A stretch of 64,000 nt of DNA from Diphasiastrum complanatum (taxonomy: Eukaryota; Streptophyta; Lycopodiopsida; Lycopodiales; Lycopodiaceae). Positions 34,101-46,900 of this stretch are shown here, piece after piece. The stretch is from the NCBI GenBank assembly GCA_029204225.1, contig CM055109.1:49190599-49254598 (forward strand), read 5' to 3'. The notes beneath the pieces were generated by a model, which ran no database searches, had not been told where the DNA came from, and worked only from the letters and a program-made list of their open reading frames with translations. A program made the position numbers and the translations under genes. Each line of letters opens with the position of its first letter. Position 1 is the first letter of the stretch.

Positions 34101-37076
34101 ACTTGACCTGGTTCCATGCAATTGAAGCATAGATTGTCGCTTCTAGCTTTCATAAAGGTTTCCTGGTCCAAGGTAGATCTTTTCTTTGACTTACTTGAAC
34201 CTGAAGACTCATCCTTCGCCTTATCTTTCGATTTCTTTGGAAAGAAAGGCTTCTTACCCTTTATGTCAGGCAAGACACCAGTCTCAGGCTTGTGGCCATC
34301 ATACGAGTATCATCGTATATTCTGGCGAAGCGAACAACATCCTTGAGGGCAAGAGGCTGGTTAATCCTGACCTCTAGCTGATAGTCTCTTGGCAACCCAA
34401 GTATAAAATGCAACTTTACTAGTAAAGGATCTATTCTAGTTGCAAAACGAGAATAGACTTCCTGAAACTCTTGTAAATACTGATCCAGGGGCCGGTTCCC
34501 CATATGGATCGTTGCATATTGACGGTAAAATTCAAAATCATCAAGAATAGGAAGGAAGGTTGCCATAAAGGCCTTACAAAAATCCTCCCAATTCCTAGGA
34601 ACTTCAGGCTTACCCTTGACATCTTGCCACTAGGTACATGCTTTACCTTGCAGGTACATGACGGCGAGATTGATCTTATTATCTTCGGATGAATTGTGCA
34701 TGGAAAAATGCGAATTCCATCGATCCAACCATTGCAAGACCGCCTCTGGGGTTCTATCCTTCTTTTCCCAAGCAAAAACTTCAGGAGTGAGCAAGGGTTG
34801 ATGCACCAGTTGCCTTAGCTGCGTCAATTCCTTCAGCTCCTGCTGATCCCAACTGTGTTTAGCTTGCATATCAACAATCTGTTGCTGTAGATTGTTGATT
34901 GCAAGCAACAAAGCATCAGGGTCTAAGACAGAGGTAGATACAGTAACCTCCTTAGCAGGGGACATAGGCTGTGTGGTATGATTAGGATCCATTTTACAAT
35001 AAGAGAGGTGAATTAAGAAAGAGATGATAGAATAGAATCAAAAGATACTCAAGGAAGGTAGATACAAGGCTACTCTTGCTGTCTCTTCACAAACCAAATG
35101 CTATTGTCCATGGCTGCCATAAGGAATAAGAGAGAGCAAAGAGAAGGATGCACCACCACCTCCACCTCTTCTTCTCAAGAAAACTCAAGCATAGGAGAGG
35201 CATGCCTCCCTCTCCATGCTTACCCACAGCCTGCCAAGTGGCCATGCTTTGCCACCTTGGCTCCACAGTAGCACGCTGGCCACCCACCAGAATTCTGGCC
35301 AATAGGCAGCCAGACCCCCCTCCTCCCTCATCGCTGGTTTTTTCTCTCTCCTCTCAGCGAACAGACCCTTTCCAGGCCTTCGCTGCAAATCAGCGGCACT
35401 AGAGGACAAAAAAAACCACTTTTTTAATGCGATGGGGTCTCTGGAATACCTGTCCACCTAACTGAGTCTGAGCGGAAATGGATTCCGCTGCGTGCCACCA
35501 CCTTTCCGAACTTGGAAAGTGACACGTGGCAGCATGCTGAGGCCCTTAACTGTTTTTTTTCTTAAATTCCATTCCAAAAAACAGCGGAAAGAAGAACATG
35601 AAAAGGTGCATAAAAAATGCATTTTAAGCCCGATTTGAATTTCGTCAAAAGCACCGAAACTTACAAGAAATCTACTACGGATCAACGCACCTGCTTTCAG
35701 CATGCAGCGGCTGTGACTTAGCCATTTACAATTAAATAATTACAATTTACCATTTACATTGGGCAAGGGATTCAAAGTATATGTGACACTCCTCCTGAAT
35801 CACTTGCGCGATGTGTGAGTAGATGTACTCACCTGTAACATCAAACAAATTGCAATGAGCATTGAGACTAGCACCAAATTTTAATTGAGCAACGACAGTC
35901 GACTCACGAGCATCAAAAACTAAAATGATTAAAATTCTATTTAGCAATGAGCATGGAAAGCCAATACATGTCATGAACTCGTTACTCACCTGAAACAATG
36001 GTGCCAGGTGCCGATGTGTCAATGGCTCTCAAGAACATGGTGCCCACATAGGAAGACACTAGACTATTAATGATATGTCACCTCATGGTGCCACTCCAAC
36101 CATCAGTCATGATGGTGCACTCGAATTGGTTCCACGATTCACGAAGGGGCTCCAATTCTTTGGTTACATCTTGAACATCCCTCATCAAATGTGTGTTGCT
36201 TAGGGACTCCATGCCAGGTCCATATTGCAGCAACGCTCTCTATCATCTCCCCCCAAGCAGGAGTCTTCGCTAGATAGAAGGGGAGATCACAACAGTAGAA
36301 GAATCTTTTGATAGCCACATTTGCCCTATGCTTGTTGTCATCCCAAAATGACTGCACATAATATTCTCTACCAGTAGCACCTCTGTGGGGGGGTCTAGAA
36401 CTAGAGGGGCCAGCTACATCTACATGTGCGTGTAGATGTGCAGGCCTTTGGCTCCATCTCATCCTGGCCCGAGGTGGATGCATGATGCCCAGCAGCTGTT
36501 CCTATTGCAACAATAGAAATAAAAAATACAGTCTACAAGTGACAGTCACATTCATCATGCACATTGCAGAATTCAGAATTCAAAAGCAAAAGTTTATAGA
36601 ATCAGATAACAAGTGTATGTATTATGGTGCTCACCTGCAGTGACCGTCAAAAAAATGATCTCTCTCTGAATCGCTCTTGGTCTCGCAGTCGTGCTCGATA
36701 GCCCTGGAGGTGCATGTGGGCATGCTCTGATCTCATAGCCGCGGAAACAAAGGAGATGCGCTCGAATGCGCACTGGACGGCCTGTGTAGCTCACTCGACA
36801 ATAATTGCGCATCCATCTTTTTGTACTTGAGCTACCGTATCCTGAAGCAATTGTGACATGATCCCATACAGGATCTCTATTTCTCACCATGACTCTCAAC
36901 TCCTAACTCAAGTTTCAACTCCTAACTCTCCTAACTTCTGACACTCCTCTCACCTCTATTACCTAAGTTCCAACTCTAAACTCTACCACCTGAGTCCTAA
37001 CATTGAATAACTCTATTGAAGTCTAACTAAAACTAAATTTACAATTTCACACACACACCTCTCGCCTAAACTCACA

Positions 37077-37119
<43 letters not shown>

Positions 37120-39168
37120 CTCCTCCTACTATTCTCTCTCTAAGGCTCTCCTAACTCCTAGCTCTAGCCTCTCTCCTTCATTCACCTAATAGTAGTTGCT
37201 AATACTACTAAACACCTAACACCTCTCCTCAAGTTTCTCCCTTTGAAAGAGGTGCAAAAAGAGAAAACCTGAATCGCAACTGAATTGGGGCCCCGGGGTT
37301 TAGCAAAGAAATTTCCAGTCCCGATTCTTTCCGAGTCGAATCGGGACCGAACGATTCTTTGACGAATCACGATTCGTCAGCCAATGAATTGTTTGTGGAA
37401 ACACTATAGCAGGCATCTCTTGACAACCAATCATGCTTTGCACTTTTTCAAATCGTCCCCATTATACTTGACTTTTTACACCTGTTTGCTGCCTATCCAT
37501 GTGCATGCAACCTGCAGCTAGTGGGACCAATTCTTGACTGCCTGCATCTCATCATCGATCATGGTCTCCTTCCATTCTTTGTAGTAGGATTTTCTAACGC
37601 AAAGCACGTTGGAGACCTCTTTGTCTTCTCTGACATCTATGTTTTGAAATTTCTCTTTCAAGAGGTCCTCTACCTTCTTCGTTGGCTGCTTTTCCTGAAC
37701 ATCCCGACTGTTCTCTTCCCTGTTGAGAATCAGAATACCTATGGTATCTGAAGCCTCTTTCCAGACATGCTCCCCTTCTGGAGTTTCACACAGTTCCTCC
37801 CCCTTCTGCGTCAAAAACCTGTCTCTAGAAATTGTCAGCTTTTTGTCTTGATGATCAAGTTTGGCTTTGTTTGGTCCGGCATATGACCAAAGGCTTTCTA
37901 ATCGAATACCCTGTGGTGGCTTGTTATGGATATCCTGTCCATATGGTGGCTCCTTTTATTCATATGTTTGTGGACTTAACATGCATATATATTGATTTCA
38001 CTGACTAACATTGATCGCAGGGAATAAGCTTTTCTTGAGTTTTTAATCCTTATTCACTGAAAGCTGTGATCTGATTCAAGTTCTTTGGTGTTTTCAGAGA
38101 AAAAATTGTGACAGTCCCAGCAAAGCAAGTTAAAAGGGAGACTCGAAGGGAAGCAAAAGCTGAAGTTGCTGCTGTGCTAGACAAAGTAATTAGCATATAT
38201 ATTTACATTGTCTTAGGATATCCTAGTTTTTCTTGTAGTACTTAAAAAGTGTGGTTGTACTCGTAAAGTGATCCTCTCTTTTCAAAAGTTTGTGCCCGTG
38301 TGACTGCTGATTTCTGATATATTTCAGTATAGGCGATTGAGAAGGAGCTTCTTCAGAGATTGCGAAGTGGCACTTATGGTGATATATATAACTTTCCAGT
38401 GAAAGAGTATGAAAAAGTGTTAGCCATGGAGGACATGGAAGCTGCTGATGAGGAGGAAGAGGATGTTGAGGTATGATTTCACTCTACCATATGAAACTTC
38501 AAAATGTTCACGTTATTGCAACCATGCAAGTTCAGTGTAATTTTGATGATTATATACCATTGCAAATTTTTCTTCGATCGCAGGAAGAGGAAGCTGAAGT
38601 CGTGTATGTAGAAGGGTATGAAATGGAGGAAGATGACATCGAGGATATTCCTACCATTTCAACTAGAAGTCAGCTTGATAACAACAGTAACGATGATGAC
38701 GGTGAGTTACACCAGAAATACGAGTACTTGCCATTCCTGCCCCATATTTCATGGGACAAATTTTGATGCTGGACCCACCCAGAAATGATTTTCTTGATTT
38801 CTTAAATTTGCTAGGAAGTTATGTTCTGAAATGTCATGGAATTCTAGGGGGTGATTTGAATGAAGAACTCAAAGCACAACATACTCAGTTCCAGAAGAAG
38901 CACATTGCAAATAGAGGTTCCCCGGCCTTGGAGGATGGAAAAGGTGCAAAGAGAAGGAAAAGGCAACCACATGTTGAGGTATGTCTATTATCTGTTGTGC
39001 CTGTGTAGTTAGTCCCTTGCTGAAGTATTCTTCTGAGATGTCAAAAAGTAGGATTTTTCCTCTTTTGGTTAATCAGTCTACACTTCTCAGATTTTCCCTG
39101 TTGATGCCATCCTGTAGATTGAGTACGAAGAGGAGTACGAACAAGCAGCACGATCAGCCGTTTTTTAA
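28134..39168 (+). CDS. MAK16: MAK16 ribosome-biogenesis protein, nine exons
   Basis: MAK16 is a conserved nucleolar factor needed for 60S (25S/28S rRNA) maturation. Exons: 28134-28195, 29068-29177, 29911-30029, 30182-30279, 38098-38185, 38333-38470, 38584-38701, 38848-38978 and 39118-39168, all with GT..AG introns and consistent phases. They sum to 915 nt (304 aa plus TAA), a normal family length. Diagnostic peptides are [89 protein letters not shown] and [13 protein letters not shown]. The Cys residues of the N-terminal ribosomal-L28e-like/MAK16 domain are intact. An acidic stretch ([23 protein letters not shown]) and a basic patch (GAKRRKRQ) precede the C-terminus. No stop or frameshift was found. 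Intron 4 is 7.8 kb and full of transposons; the gene is presumably still functional. Confidence 0.95.
28265..28352 (-). mobile_element. tRNA-derived SINE (Au-like) in MAK16 intron 1
   Basis: The minus strand reads CTGGTGGCGTGCCTGGGTTG, then GGCTTGCCCACTCAGGTTTG and ATTCCCTGCCCATGTGTGGG. GGTTTGATTCCC is a good RNA polymerase III B box and the TGGCGTGCCTGG part sits where an A box should. The following CCGGGCCTTCGGCC is typical of plant Au-type SINE bodies. Only the 5' part was recognised. Confidence 0.65.
28630..28889. mobile_element. MULE-type MITE with 10-bp target duplication
   Basis: A 260-bp element lies in MAK16 intron 1, flanked on both sides by GGTTGCAGCC (28620-28629 and 28890-28899). 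Its ends are inverted (ATAGAA ... TTCTAT). The interior holds many copies of GAACCGT/ACGGTTC arranged as nested palindromes, for example ACGGTTCTCAGAACCGTACGG and GGAACCGTGGTACGGTTCC. A 10-bp duplication fits the Mutator superfamily (9-11 bp). There is no coding capacity. Confidence 0.75.
30968..31060 (+). mobile_element. tRNA-like SINE head in MAK16 intron 4
   Basis: GGGTTGGCTTAGTTGGTTAG contains an A-box-like TGGCTTAGTTGG (30972-30983), followed about 17 nt later by AGTTCAAGCTCC (31000-31011), a B-box-like element. The spacing is short for a tRNA and the body is not recognised, so this is a probable SINE fragment. Confidence 0.45.
31219..34992 (-). pseudogene. Ty3/gypsy element gag-pol in MAK16 intron 4
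   Basis: In minus order, Gag begins at 34992 ([20 protein letters not shown], then [16 protein letters not shown]) and continues at 34566-34261. A zinc knuckle reads [14 protein letters not shown], with Gln in place of the expected His. Protease has [12 protein letters not shown] (DDG rather than DSG). RT lies at 33407-32901 with [20 protein letters not shown] and [11 protein letters not shown]. RNase H is at about 32865-32500 ([20 protein letters not shown]). Integrase is at 32380-31556 (zinc domain [26 protein letters not shown]) and its tail at 31416-31219. A deletion in integrase joins GLLMPL to [10 protein letters not shown], removing the first catalytic Asp. Stops and frameshifts confirm decay. 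It lies antisense to MAK16. No LTR pair was identified. Confidence 0.9.
34993..35746. other. Flank of gypsy element, possible LTR remnant
   Basis: No gene seen. This is where the 5' LTR and leader of the gypsy element should lie, but I could not pair it with a second LTR to the left of 31219. Open frames here are short and unrecognised. Confidence 0.3.
35747..36899 (-). pseudogene. hAT-family transposase remnant (BED + DUF659)
   Basis: On the minus strand, 36899-36600 resembles a BED zinc-finger region ([35 protein letters not shown]) in which one Cys appears lost. At 36483-36139 comes [20 protein letters not shown] followed by [10 protein letters not shown], matching the start of DUF659. 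Then [19 protein letters not shown] and, after a [23 protein letters not shown] carry the DUF659 signature TIMxDGWS. The last piece ([16 protein letters not shown]) lies after an intron-like gap at about 35850. The C-terminal hATC dimerisation domain is missing. It lies within MAK16 intron 4. Confidence 0.75.
37080..37120. repeat. (CA)n microsatellite
   Basis: A run of CA dinucleotides in a CT/CA-rich block within MAK16 intron 4. Confidence 0.9.
37521..37814 (-). pseudogene. Possible copia RT N-terminal scrap
   Basis: A minus-strand frame ends [22 protein letters not shown] (split for reading). This resembles the W-x-x-A-M-x-x-E-(M/I)-x-A-x-x-x-N-x-W entry to copia reverse transcriptase. The upstream part is charged and unrecognised. 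Its short length and the lack of further RT motifs make this tentative. It lies in MAK16 intron 4. Confidence 0.4.
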
Positions 39169-39960
39169 TAATCATGCCAACCTCGATCAGGTGTCTATTG
39201 TAGATTTCAAAGCATTTAAAGCTGGCAACTTTGAACTTGAAGAACCTGGGCAACTGAGAAACTGTGCTGCTGTCTGATCATGGTTGAAGTGTGACAGTGG
39301 CTATATTGACCATTAGGATATGAAACAAGAACTCTACAGCATGCCGGTATCCGTTGCCCCTTGCGCTTGATGCAAAGGTGGTTTATGTTTTGAGTCTGCA
39401 CAAGCAGATAGAGTTGGAATGCCAGGGAACATTGGTGCATATTACTTGCAATCAGTTTTGACTTCCTGTTAACCTGGTGACTCAAGCATTAAAGCATATG
39501 TTCAAGTTTGGCATACGACATGCTCGAGTTTGAGAACAACTGCAGCCTTGTGTATGATGAATGCATTCAAGTTGTCAGGGCTTTAGGATTTCAATTATAA
39601 GAGCTGTAAGGGCAGGTTGCTACTTTTTTATATGCGAGTGTGCTTTAAAGTTGATGTGAGACAAGCTGCAAGATTGGGGACTCTGTGAGTCTTTTTAGTC
39701 GACCAGAGTTTTGGATCTCACTCCCACCCTTCGTATGCAAGACAAGTTCCACTTTGACATAACAACCAAACACTACATATGAATTTTATGTTTACATTGT
39801 GCAACCCATTCTTCATGTGACTGTTATCTCTATTGTTCTTTGACGTATGAATGTTCGTTCTTGATTGAATCTTGTATTTGCAACTATGAACGGATTTTCA
39901 AGGGGAAAAGCTGTTCCTACCTATAATTATGTAATCTGCTAATAAATGTTCGTCAACGCA
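39169..39960 (+). other. Putative MAK16 3' UTR with poly(A) signal
   Basis: AATAAA at 39941-39946 is the first convincing canonical poly(A) signal I noted downstream of the stop codon. It would give a roughly 0.8 kb 3' UTR. Earlier non-canonical signals are possible, since plants use them commonly. Confidence 0.4.
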
Positions 39961-41169
39961 GTGCTTGTAAAACCTTCTTGGAGATTAATCTATATTTCAC
40001 AACTTTGTAAGGTAACAGGTCATAGAATTGGTTGCCGACAAAATTCTACAACTCAAGATTCTTCCCAATCAAACTCCTTCAGAGACTAGATTCTGCTAAT
40101 GAACATTGCATTTGTAAAAACACTTAGGCTTTTGTTGGAGGAAGCTTGGGCAAGGCATTATGCTCATAGCAGGCTCGACAGCTTGTGTGGACAAGGCATT
40201 ATGCCCATAAAAGTCCACGCAAGAAAAAATAACAAGAGCCCTCCTACTGGTTAGTGCTTACCACCAGCTAAAGCTCCTAGGTAGGGGGCTTTATGTCCCT
40301 TTAGGCCCTGCCCTTGGGCAAGAACTCAAATGTTTCGTGGACCTTTTTGAAATGCTTCTAGAAACAGGAAAGAATTAAGGAGACACTTTTAGGATTTATT
40401 TATTTTTAGGATTTTATTTCTAGCCTTTTACTATGGCATAAACAAGTGCTTTTTTAATGCTTAGGTTGTAGACAATAATTAATCAACATTTCAATTTTGA
40501 ATCTTGACATGAGAGTTGAAATTTTGGAGTCCCACCTATTGTCATGAATGATGATCCATAAAAGATACTAGATAGTACATACCAATGTTGCATAATAGTG
40601 TTTTGGGACAACTGTCTTTTTTTTTTTTTTTTTTTTTTGGCAATATGGGGTTCAAATTGTAGGTTTTTTATAGGGGTATTTGATGGTAATTTTACTCTTT
40701 TTTCAAACACTATAGGGACCTTTTTTTTTTTTTTTTTAAGGTACCATTAATTGTATCGGCGCTATGTTTGTTGGATATTGTGCAGATTGTACAATTGGTA
40801 GTGAAATTGTTGGAAAGCCAATGATTTATTGGTCATATTGACATGTCACGAAACATCGTGATTTCTGTTCAAACTTCAGATGTCCCAAAATTGTCGCGAA
40901 CAATTCGCGAAATGTTCTAGATACTATTTCAAGCTCAGAGACTGTCATCTGTCACAAGCAATTTGCGAAACACAAAAATGTCACGAAGGGACAATTATCG
41001 TGAATAATTCACGAAACACGAAGCTGAGAAGAAGAGACAAACTATCGCAAAATATTCGCGACCAAAATTTATTCGACCTTGGAAACAAAGCGTCTACCAG
41101 AATGTCAACAATTGTAAATGGTCATATCTATTGTTACAGAATATCAAAGGCCAAAAGATCTATCATGTG
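39961..41169. other. Intergenic DNA, poly-T tracts and TCGCGAA-type palindromes
   Basis: No gene seen. T-runs lie at about 40617-40639 and 40722-40738. Between 40848 and 41060 there are many short palindromic words (TCACGAAACATCGTGA, TCGCGAACAATTCGCGA, ATCGTGAATAATTCACGA). They resemble a decayed LTR or MITE. Confidence 0.4.
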
Positions 41170-41640
41170 ATAATATAAATACATGTGCACTACTCGTTGT
41201 AAAAAAAAAAAAAAAACCCATTCAATCAGAGACGCAACAGCGAGATAAGACAACAAGAGATGTATATTGATTCAGATTCAAAATTATAAAAATTCATTTT
41301 TTGATCAATAGTTTCTTATTGTCTAAAATTGTCTTAAGTTGTCTCTCAATTCTGCATATTATTTTCTCACGAAAATTCAATCAAAGCAAAAACTGTTCTA
41401 TTAGTACATAGATCAGATATAAACCCAACTGAAGACACTGATATTGTTTAACTTATTCGAACTTTAATTGTGTTCTCCGTGGAAGAATAATTACTATTAT
41501 GCTTATATAAAATACATGTAGCAATATAAATACATGTGCATTACTTGTTGTAACTAACTCATTTAATTAGAGACACAACAACGAGATAAGACAGCAAGAG
41601 ATGTATACTGATTCAGATTCTGAATTATAAAAATTCGTTT
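41170..41640. repeat. Direct repeat of ~120 bp, spaced ~348 bp
   Basis: The segment from AATATAAATACATGTGCACT to GATTCAGATTCAAAATTATA (41172-41297) recurs with few changes at 41523-41636. Shared words are GAGACACAACAACGAGATAA-like and AAGAGATGTATA. The first copy contains an extra poly-A run (41201-41216). This could be overlapping ends of a small solo-LTR or TRIM-like element. Confidence 0.6.
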
Positions 41641-42757
41641 AAAATTGTCGATGTTCGGAAAAGCTAGTGAAATTGTCGGAGTTACAAATGCGTCTCTTCA
41701 TTTGTAGAAATCGTTCTTCACTATTCCAAATACAAAAACCATTAAAAGAACCAATAAAGAATGTGTACAATTTTGTCTTGTTCATAAGAATAAGCTACCA
41801 TTAAATGTCATGTAAAGTTTTCTAGATGGTGGTTGAATTGTTCATAAGCTTTAATTTCGACAACTTCCCCCTTTGCCAACAACATGTAGCTGATTTTAAA
41901 GCTGCCAACAGCTCGCTGATTGGGCATAGCAACATGATCACACTGAATAGCGTGCATGGCCACTGTTAAAACTCTGAACTCCCAACTTTCTCCATCGACA
42001 AGTACAAGACAGTCATTGTTGATTGGTAACTGAAAGTACAATTAGTTAGAGATTAGTTACGGCTTAATTCATTTCTTGTTGACTAGTCTAGGATTAGGTT
42101 AAAAGAATAGGATCAAAAGACGAAGTAGTATAAAGGTGTGGCATGCACACACAGAATAGGGAAAGAGAGTGGTTCAGTGCGTAGCAACAAGGCATTGTGT
42201 GTATGTCTCTCGTTTTGGGTTCTGCAGAATATAGTGGCTTCTTGTTCTATGAACTAATGCTTTGCATTCACCCTATTGCATGTTTCCATGTGTTTCCATC
42301 TGATGTTTACTCTCAGTATACAAATCAATTTGTCAGTAGAACACATGCATGATCATGCAGGTTTACATGAATTTGATTATGTAAAGCTCATCATTTCATA
42401 GTCAGGGACACCAGCTGTTAGGAAGTTTTCCATAACTTGAAACAGTACTTCGAGCCAGGCTCCCTACAAAACTTGTTTTGCAAGGGAGCTATTGGAGAAC
42501 TTGCTTGCAGATATCTTGAGACACACATTAGTTCTGACCTGAAACATATTAGTTGGGGTTGTTATCTATGTTTGAGAATTAGTAGCCAAGCATACCAAGA
42601 ATTTATGCAACAATGGATATGTAGGCTAGGTTATGTATTTAGGAGATGACTTTATCAAAGATAACATTATGAAGTAGGTTAGATTTTGCATAGAGAAGAA
42701 TTAGTCCAAATTTATTCAAACTCAGAGACTCAGTATACATACAAGTAGTGTAGCTAG
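41641..42757. other. No supported gene
   Basis: A minus-strand open frame at 42041-41808 (LVLVDGESWEFRVLTVAMHA...) has protein-like composition but no recognised family. A TATA-like TATAAAGG at about 42129 suggests an old LTR promoter. Nothing is firm. Confidence 0.3.
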
Positions 42758-42799
42758 GTGAACCACAAGAGTCTAATGCATAAGAAAAATTACTTATTG

Positions 42800-43262
42800 T
42801 GTATTTTGACATTTCCATTAAGATCTACCACAAGTGGTTGGAGTGTGCCTTGTGAGTGTGAAAAACACTTTGTTGAGTGTTTCATGCCATCAAGTGTGCT
42901 GTTGGATGCTCTTGAAAGCTTCTTTTTCACTTGGATATTAACTCAAGTGAAGAACTTGTGTGTAATAAATATTGTACAATTTTTTTATTTGACACTCTGT
43001 GTACGCCTTCTCTAGTTGACTTGGATTTATTTTCTCTAACATTTTCAATGGACCAAAATTGGGTGTAATTATCTTAAGAGCATTGTATTGGGTGCAAATA
43101 TATTTTGACATTTCCATTAAGATCTACCACAAGTGGTTGGAGTGTGCCTTGTGAGTGTGATAAACACTCAACAAAGTGTTTCATTTTTTGTAATGCCATC
43201 AAGTGTGTTTTTTGGATGCTCTTTGAAAGCTTTCTTTTTGACTTGGATCTTAACTCAAGTGT
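42800..43262 (+). repeat. Tandem duplication, ~150-bp arms 300 bp apart
   Basis: The stretch TTTTGACATTTCCATTAAGA ... GGATGCTCTTGAAAGCTTC at 42804-42940 recurs at 43104-43258. The second copy carries a 13-nt insertion (TTTTTGTAATGCC region) and single-base differences. No coding potential is evident. Confidence 0.75.
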
Positions 43263-43787
43263 GACCCCCTCTTTGACTCCTTTTTTAGCATTTGACTTCA
43301 ATTTTATTTTTTCAATGGCCTGAAATTGAGTGTAATAAAAAGAAGAATGGTTTTCTATTCAATCTCAACACTCTTATCCAACCTGGAGTCATCGAAGGCT
43401 TACATATTCTTTGGTTTTTCATACTCCACACTATTAATCAACATCAGATCTCGATGTTGATAACAAGATATTATAAGACTCATCCATCTTAAAAACATTT
43501 AAATGTAAATTGTTATTTTATTGAAAGGAAACGTCATGATACTAGGATATTATAAGCATCATCCCTCTTAAGAACATCTAAATGTATATTGTTATTTTAA
43601 GTGAGAAGAAATGTCATGAGTTGTTGCCCTCTTTTATTATAAATACTCTTAGCTTACAAGTGTTTGAATTCTAATATCTAAAACCATATAATCTTAAGTT
43701 GGGACATGGGTCCCCTTCAAGGCCTTCTACCCCTTCACATCTCTAGGAGAAGGTATGTATCTCATGTAGCCCCTTTGTCTCTTTAAT

Positions 43788-44615
<828 letters not shown>

Positions 44616-45443
44616 TTACGTTATTACAATAGATGCTTTGAGAGTATAATTGTTAAATAACTTTACTCTGAAACCTTCAGATTTTTGGTCATATTGATGA
44701 GATCTTTGAGCAAATTGTGTTTGGTTGGACTTATTTTCCACATTTGAAACATGAATGATATAAACAACTTTCAAATCCTTTGTGAGTTCGAGGTTCATGG
44801 CGGGATCTTTCGCGAGCAGGGTTCTTGTCATCTGGAATGATCTGGATAAGGCTCTCAATAGGTACGTGAGCTGCTTCTTAGCTGACACAACATTCTCTGA
44901 TCCAGAGTTATGTAGTGACAGAAACAGATCTTTCATCTTTCTTACGAAAGAAGTGACGTCTTTTCCATCCCACTGCAAATTCGTCAACTAATCTTCCAGC
45001 ATTATGATTTGACTTCTTGATGTCGTTTGAAATCTGGTGAGTAATGCATCCCACATCTCCTTAGCTTTGGAGAGTGTAGTCAGGTCAAGTGTGGGACTAT
45101 CTTCGATGGAAGATGATAGCAAGGCTACTGCCTTGTCATTTTTCTCCCTCCATTCGCATAGCTCCTTGTATGTTGTCGTAGGCATTTCTTATGTGCCATC
45201 CACCCAGGGGACTCAGTCCTTCACCCTTGAGTATCAAAGATGTCTTAACTTTTCAGACTAGAAAGTTAGATCCTAAGGAATCAAGTATTGTGCAGATCTT
45301 GCTCTACATGCTGCTGATTGAAGCCATTGCTTCTTGGAGTCTTTTCTCTTGTTGATGTTTGTTTGTTTGAATGCTTGGCCTCCTGGATCTGCTAGCTTCT
45401 TGGCTATGTCAAAATATGACAAGATGACCGGGTCTGATACCAC
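44616..45443 (-). pseudogene. Copia element 5 gag fragment
   Basis: Minus-strand Gag starts near 45420 (SDPVILSYFDIAKKLADP). It continues at 45185-44990 (LCEWREKNDKAVALLSSSIE, LDLTTLSKAKEMWDALLTRF) and 44987-44760 (LQWDGKDVTSFVRKMKDLFL, SLHNSGSENVVSAKKQLTYL). These are hallmarks of the copia Gag family (W-x-A-L, L-x-x-L). The primer-binding site TGGTATCAGACC lies at 45442-45431 on minus, overlapping the region where Gag would begin. Gag is cut at about 44640 by sequence resembling the RT-like element. Confidence 0.75.
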
Positions 45444-46139
45444 TGATGAGAAATCTGGTTCGTGTGTCACGATTTGGGTTTTGCAGTCGCGAAGCTTTCA
45501 CGAAGGAACCACGATCCTCTTGCGACTCGGATGGAGTTCAGATGCGATCGCTGGACACTGCCAGTTGAATCACTCCTACAATCCTCCAGAATGTAGTTAG
45601 GCTCTACTGATCTACGTTTATAAAATTAATGCAGCATTCAACATAGTTTCAACCAAGGTACGGAATTAAAATGAACGAGAAAAAAAAAAACTTAGACACA
45701 CGATTAACAACAGAAGCATTTGCATACTAGATCAGACACAACAAGAGAAATTATCTATATTGAACTTCCTCTGCTTTCTTCAAGCACTGCATGCAAATCC
45801 ACGCAGTGCGTTGGAGTGGGAGAAACACGGTTCTCTCACGAGTAATCGTCTCGCTTTACTAGCGGACAATTGGATCTCTATGGATCCTGATCACAGAGCT
45901 CGTCTCGCACGCATGCGGACTTGTTGTTTGTATTTCGTCCTGATCGCTTACTAACATCAGACTATTACATTACACTGTATGTGTATTCTGTTGATCTATA
46001 TGTCAAGTATCATCCAATAAGTATGGTCGCTCTATGTGAATCTAAGATTAGAGTGATTAAACATCTACAACTATCAGGGAATTACAGGAGTGGCAGATTA
46101 GCCACGACCTAGAATGTGTCTGCTGACATCATTCCATCA
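45444..46139 (-). repeat. Probable 5' LTR of copia element 5
   Basis: It abuts the primer-binding site with a 1-nt spacer. Read on plus it starts TGATGAG and a plausible terminus is CCATCA at 46134-46139, so TGATG...CATCA are inverted ends. No second LTR was found; the right border is inferred. Confidence 0.45.
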
Positions 46140-46900
46140 GATCAGATATCTATACTTTTGGGTACTTGCATGATCTTGTTGGTACTTTTTGGAGCATACA
46201 GGCAGGAGAAGGTTTCATTTCCGTCGTTGGTTTTGTTTTTGTCATTTGCCTTCTCTCGTACTGAATCGCAAAAGATTCTCATTCGTGAATCTTTCGTGTT
46301 CGCGAACCGTTCGCCTTCGTCTGCTTTGACTTTTGTGTTCACGAACCTTCATCTTCGTTTCCTTTGACTTTCGTGTTTGCGAAACTTTTCGTGCTTCATG
46401 TCTCCAAATATTTGAGTTCACGAATGTCTTCGTCAAGCTGAGGGTTGAAAGCTAGCAAGGCTTTGTAATTAGAAACATTTTGTTTCTTCATGATAGGGAT
46501 GGTTTGACGTACTTTTTGTAATTGTAATCAAGTTGGTAAGGCAGTGAATCTTGTTTCGGACATGGATAACAACTGATGCTCAACTATGACAACTATTTTT
46601 TTCACTTTACTAAATTGTGCGGTTTTGTTGTGGGATGGTGGTAGGTAACAACTGGGTGTCCTAAAACTTGCTTCGTTTTCTGGTACTCTGTATTGTAGAC
46701 TTTATACGGCTATATTGTAACCTATTATGCTATAATTGAAGTTTCAAAGGGTTTGGTCTTGACTTGTCAAGAGGGACTATGTGATGTTCTGTTACTCTCT
46801 CAAAGCATCTTTTTAAGATGCCAGTTCGACTACCTTTTGGCCAAGGTAGTACCAAACCTTTACCTTTACTTGTATTTTATGGCTAACAAGGTTTGTTTTA
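46140..46900. other. No gene seen; TTCGTG/CGCGAA-rich
   Basis: The stretch 46240-46440 repeats TTCGTG, CGCGAAC and TTTGACTTTCGTG words, resembling the palindromic words at 40848-41060. It is possibly related LTR debris. Confidence 0.35.
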
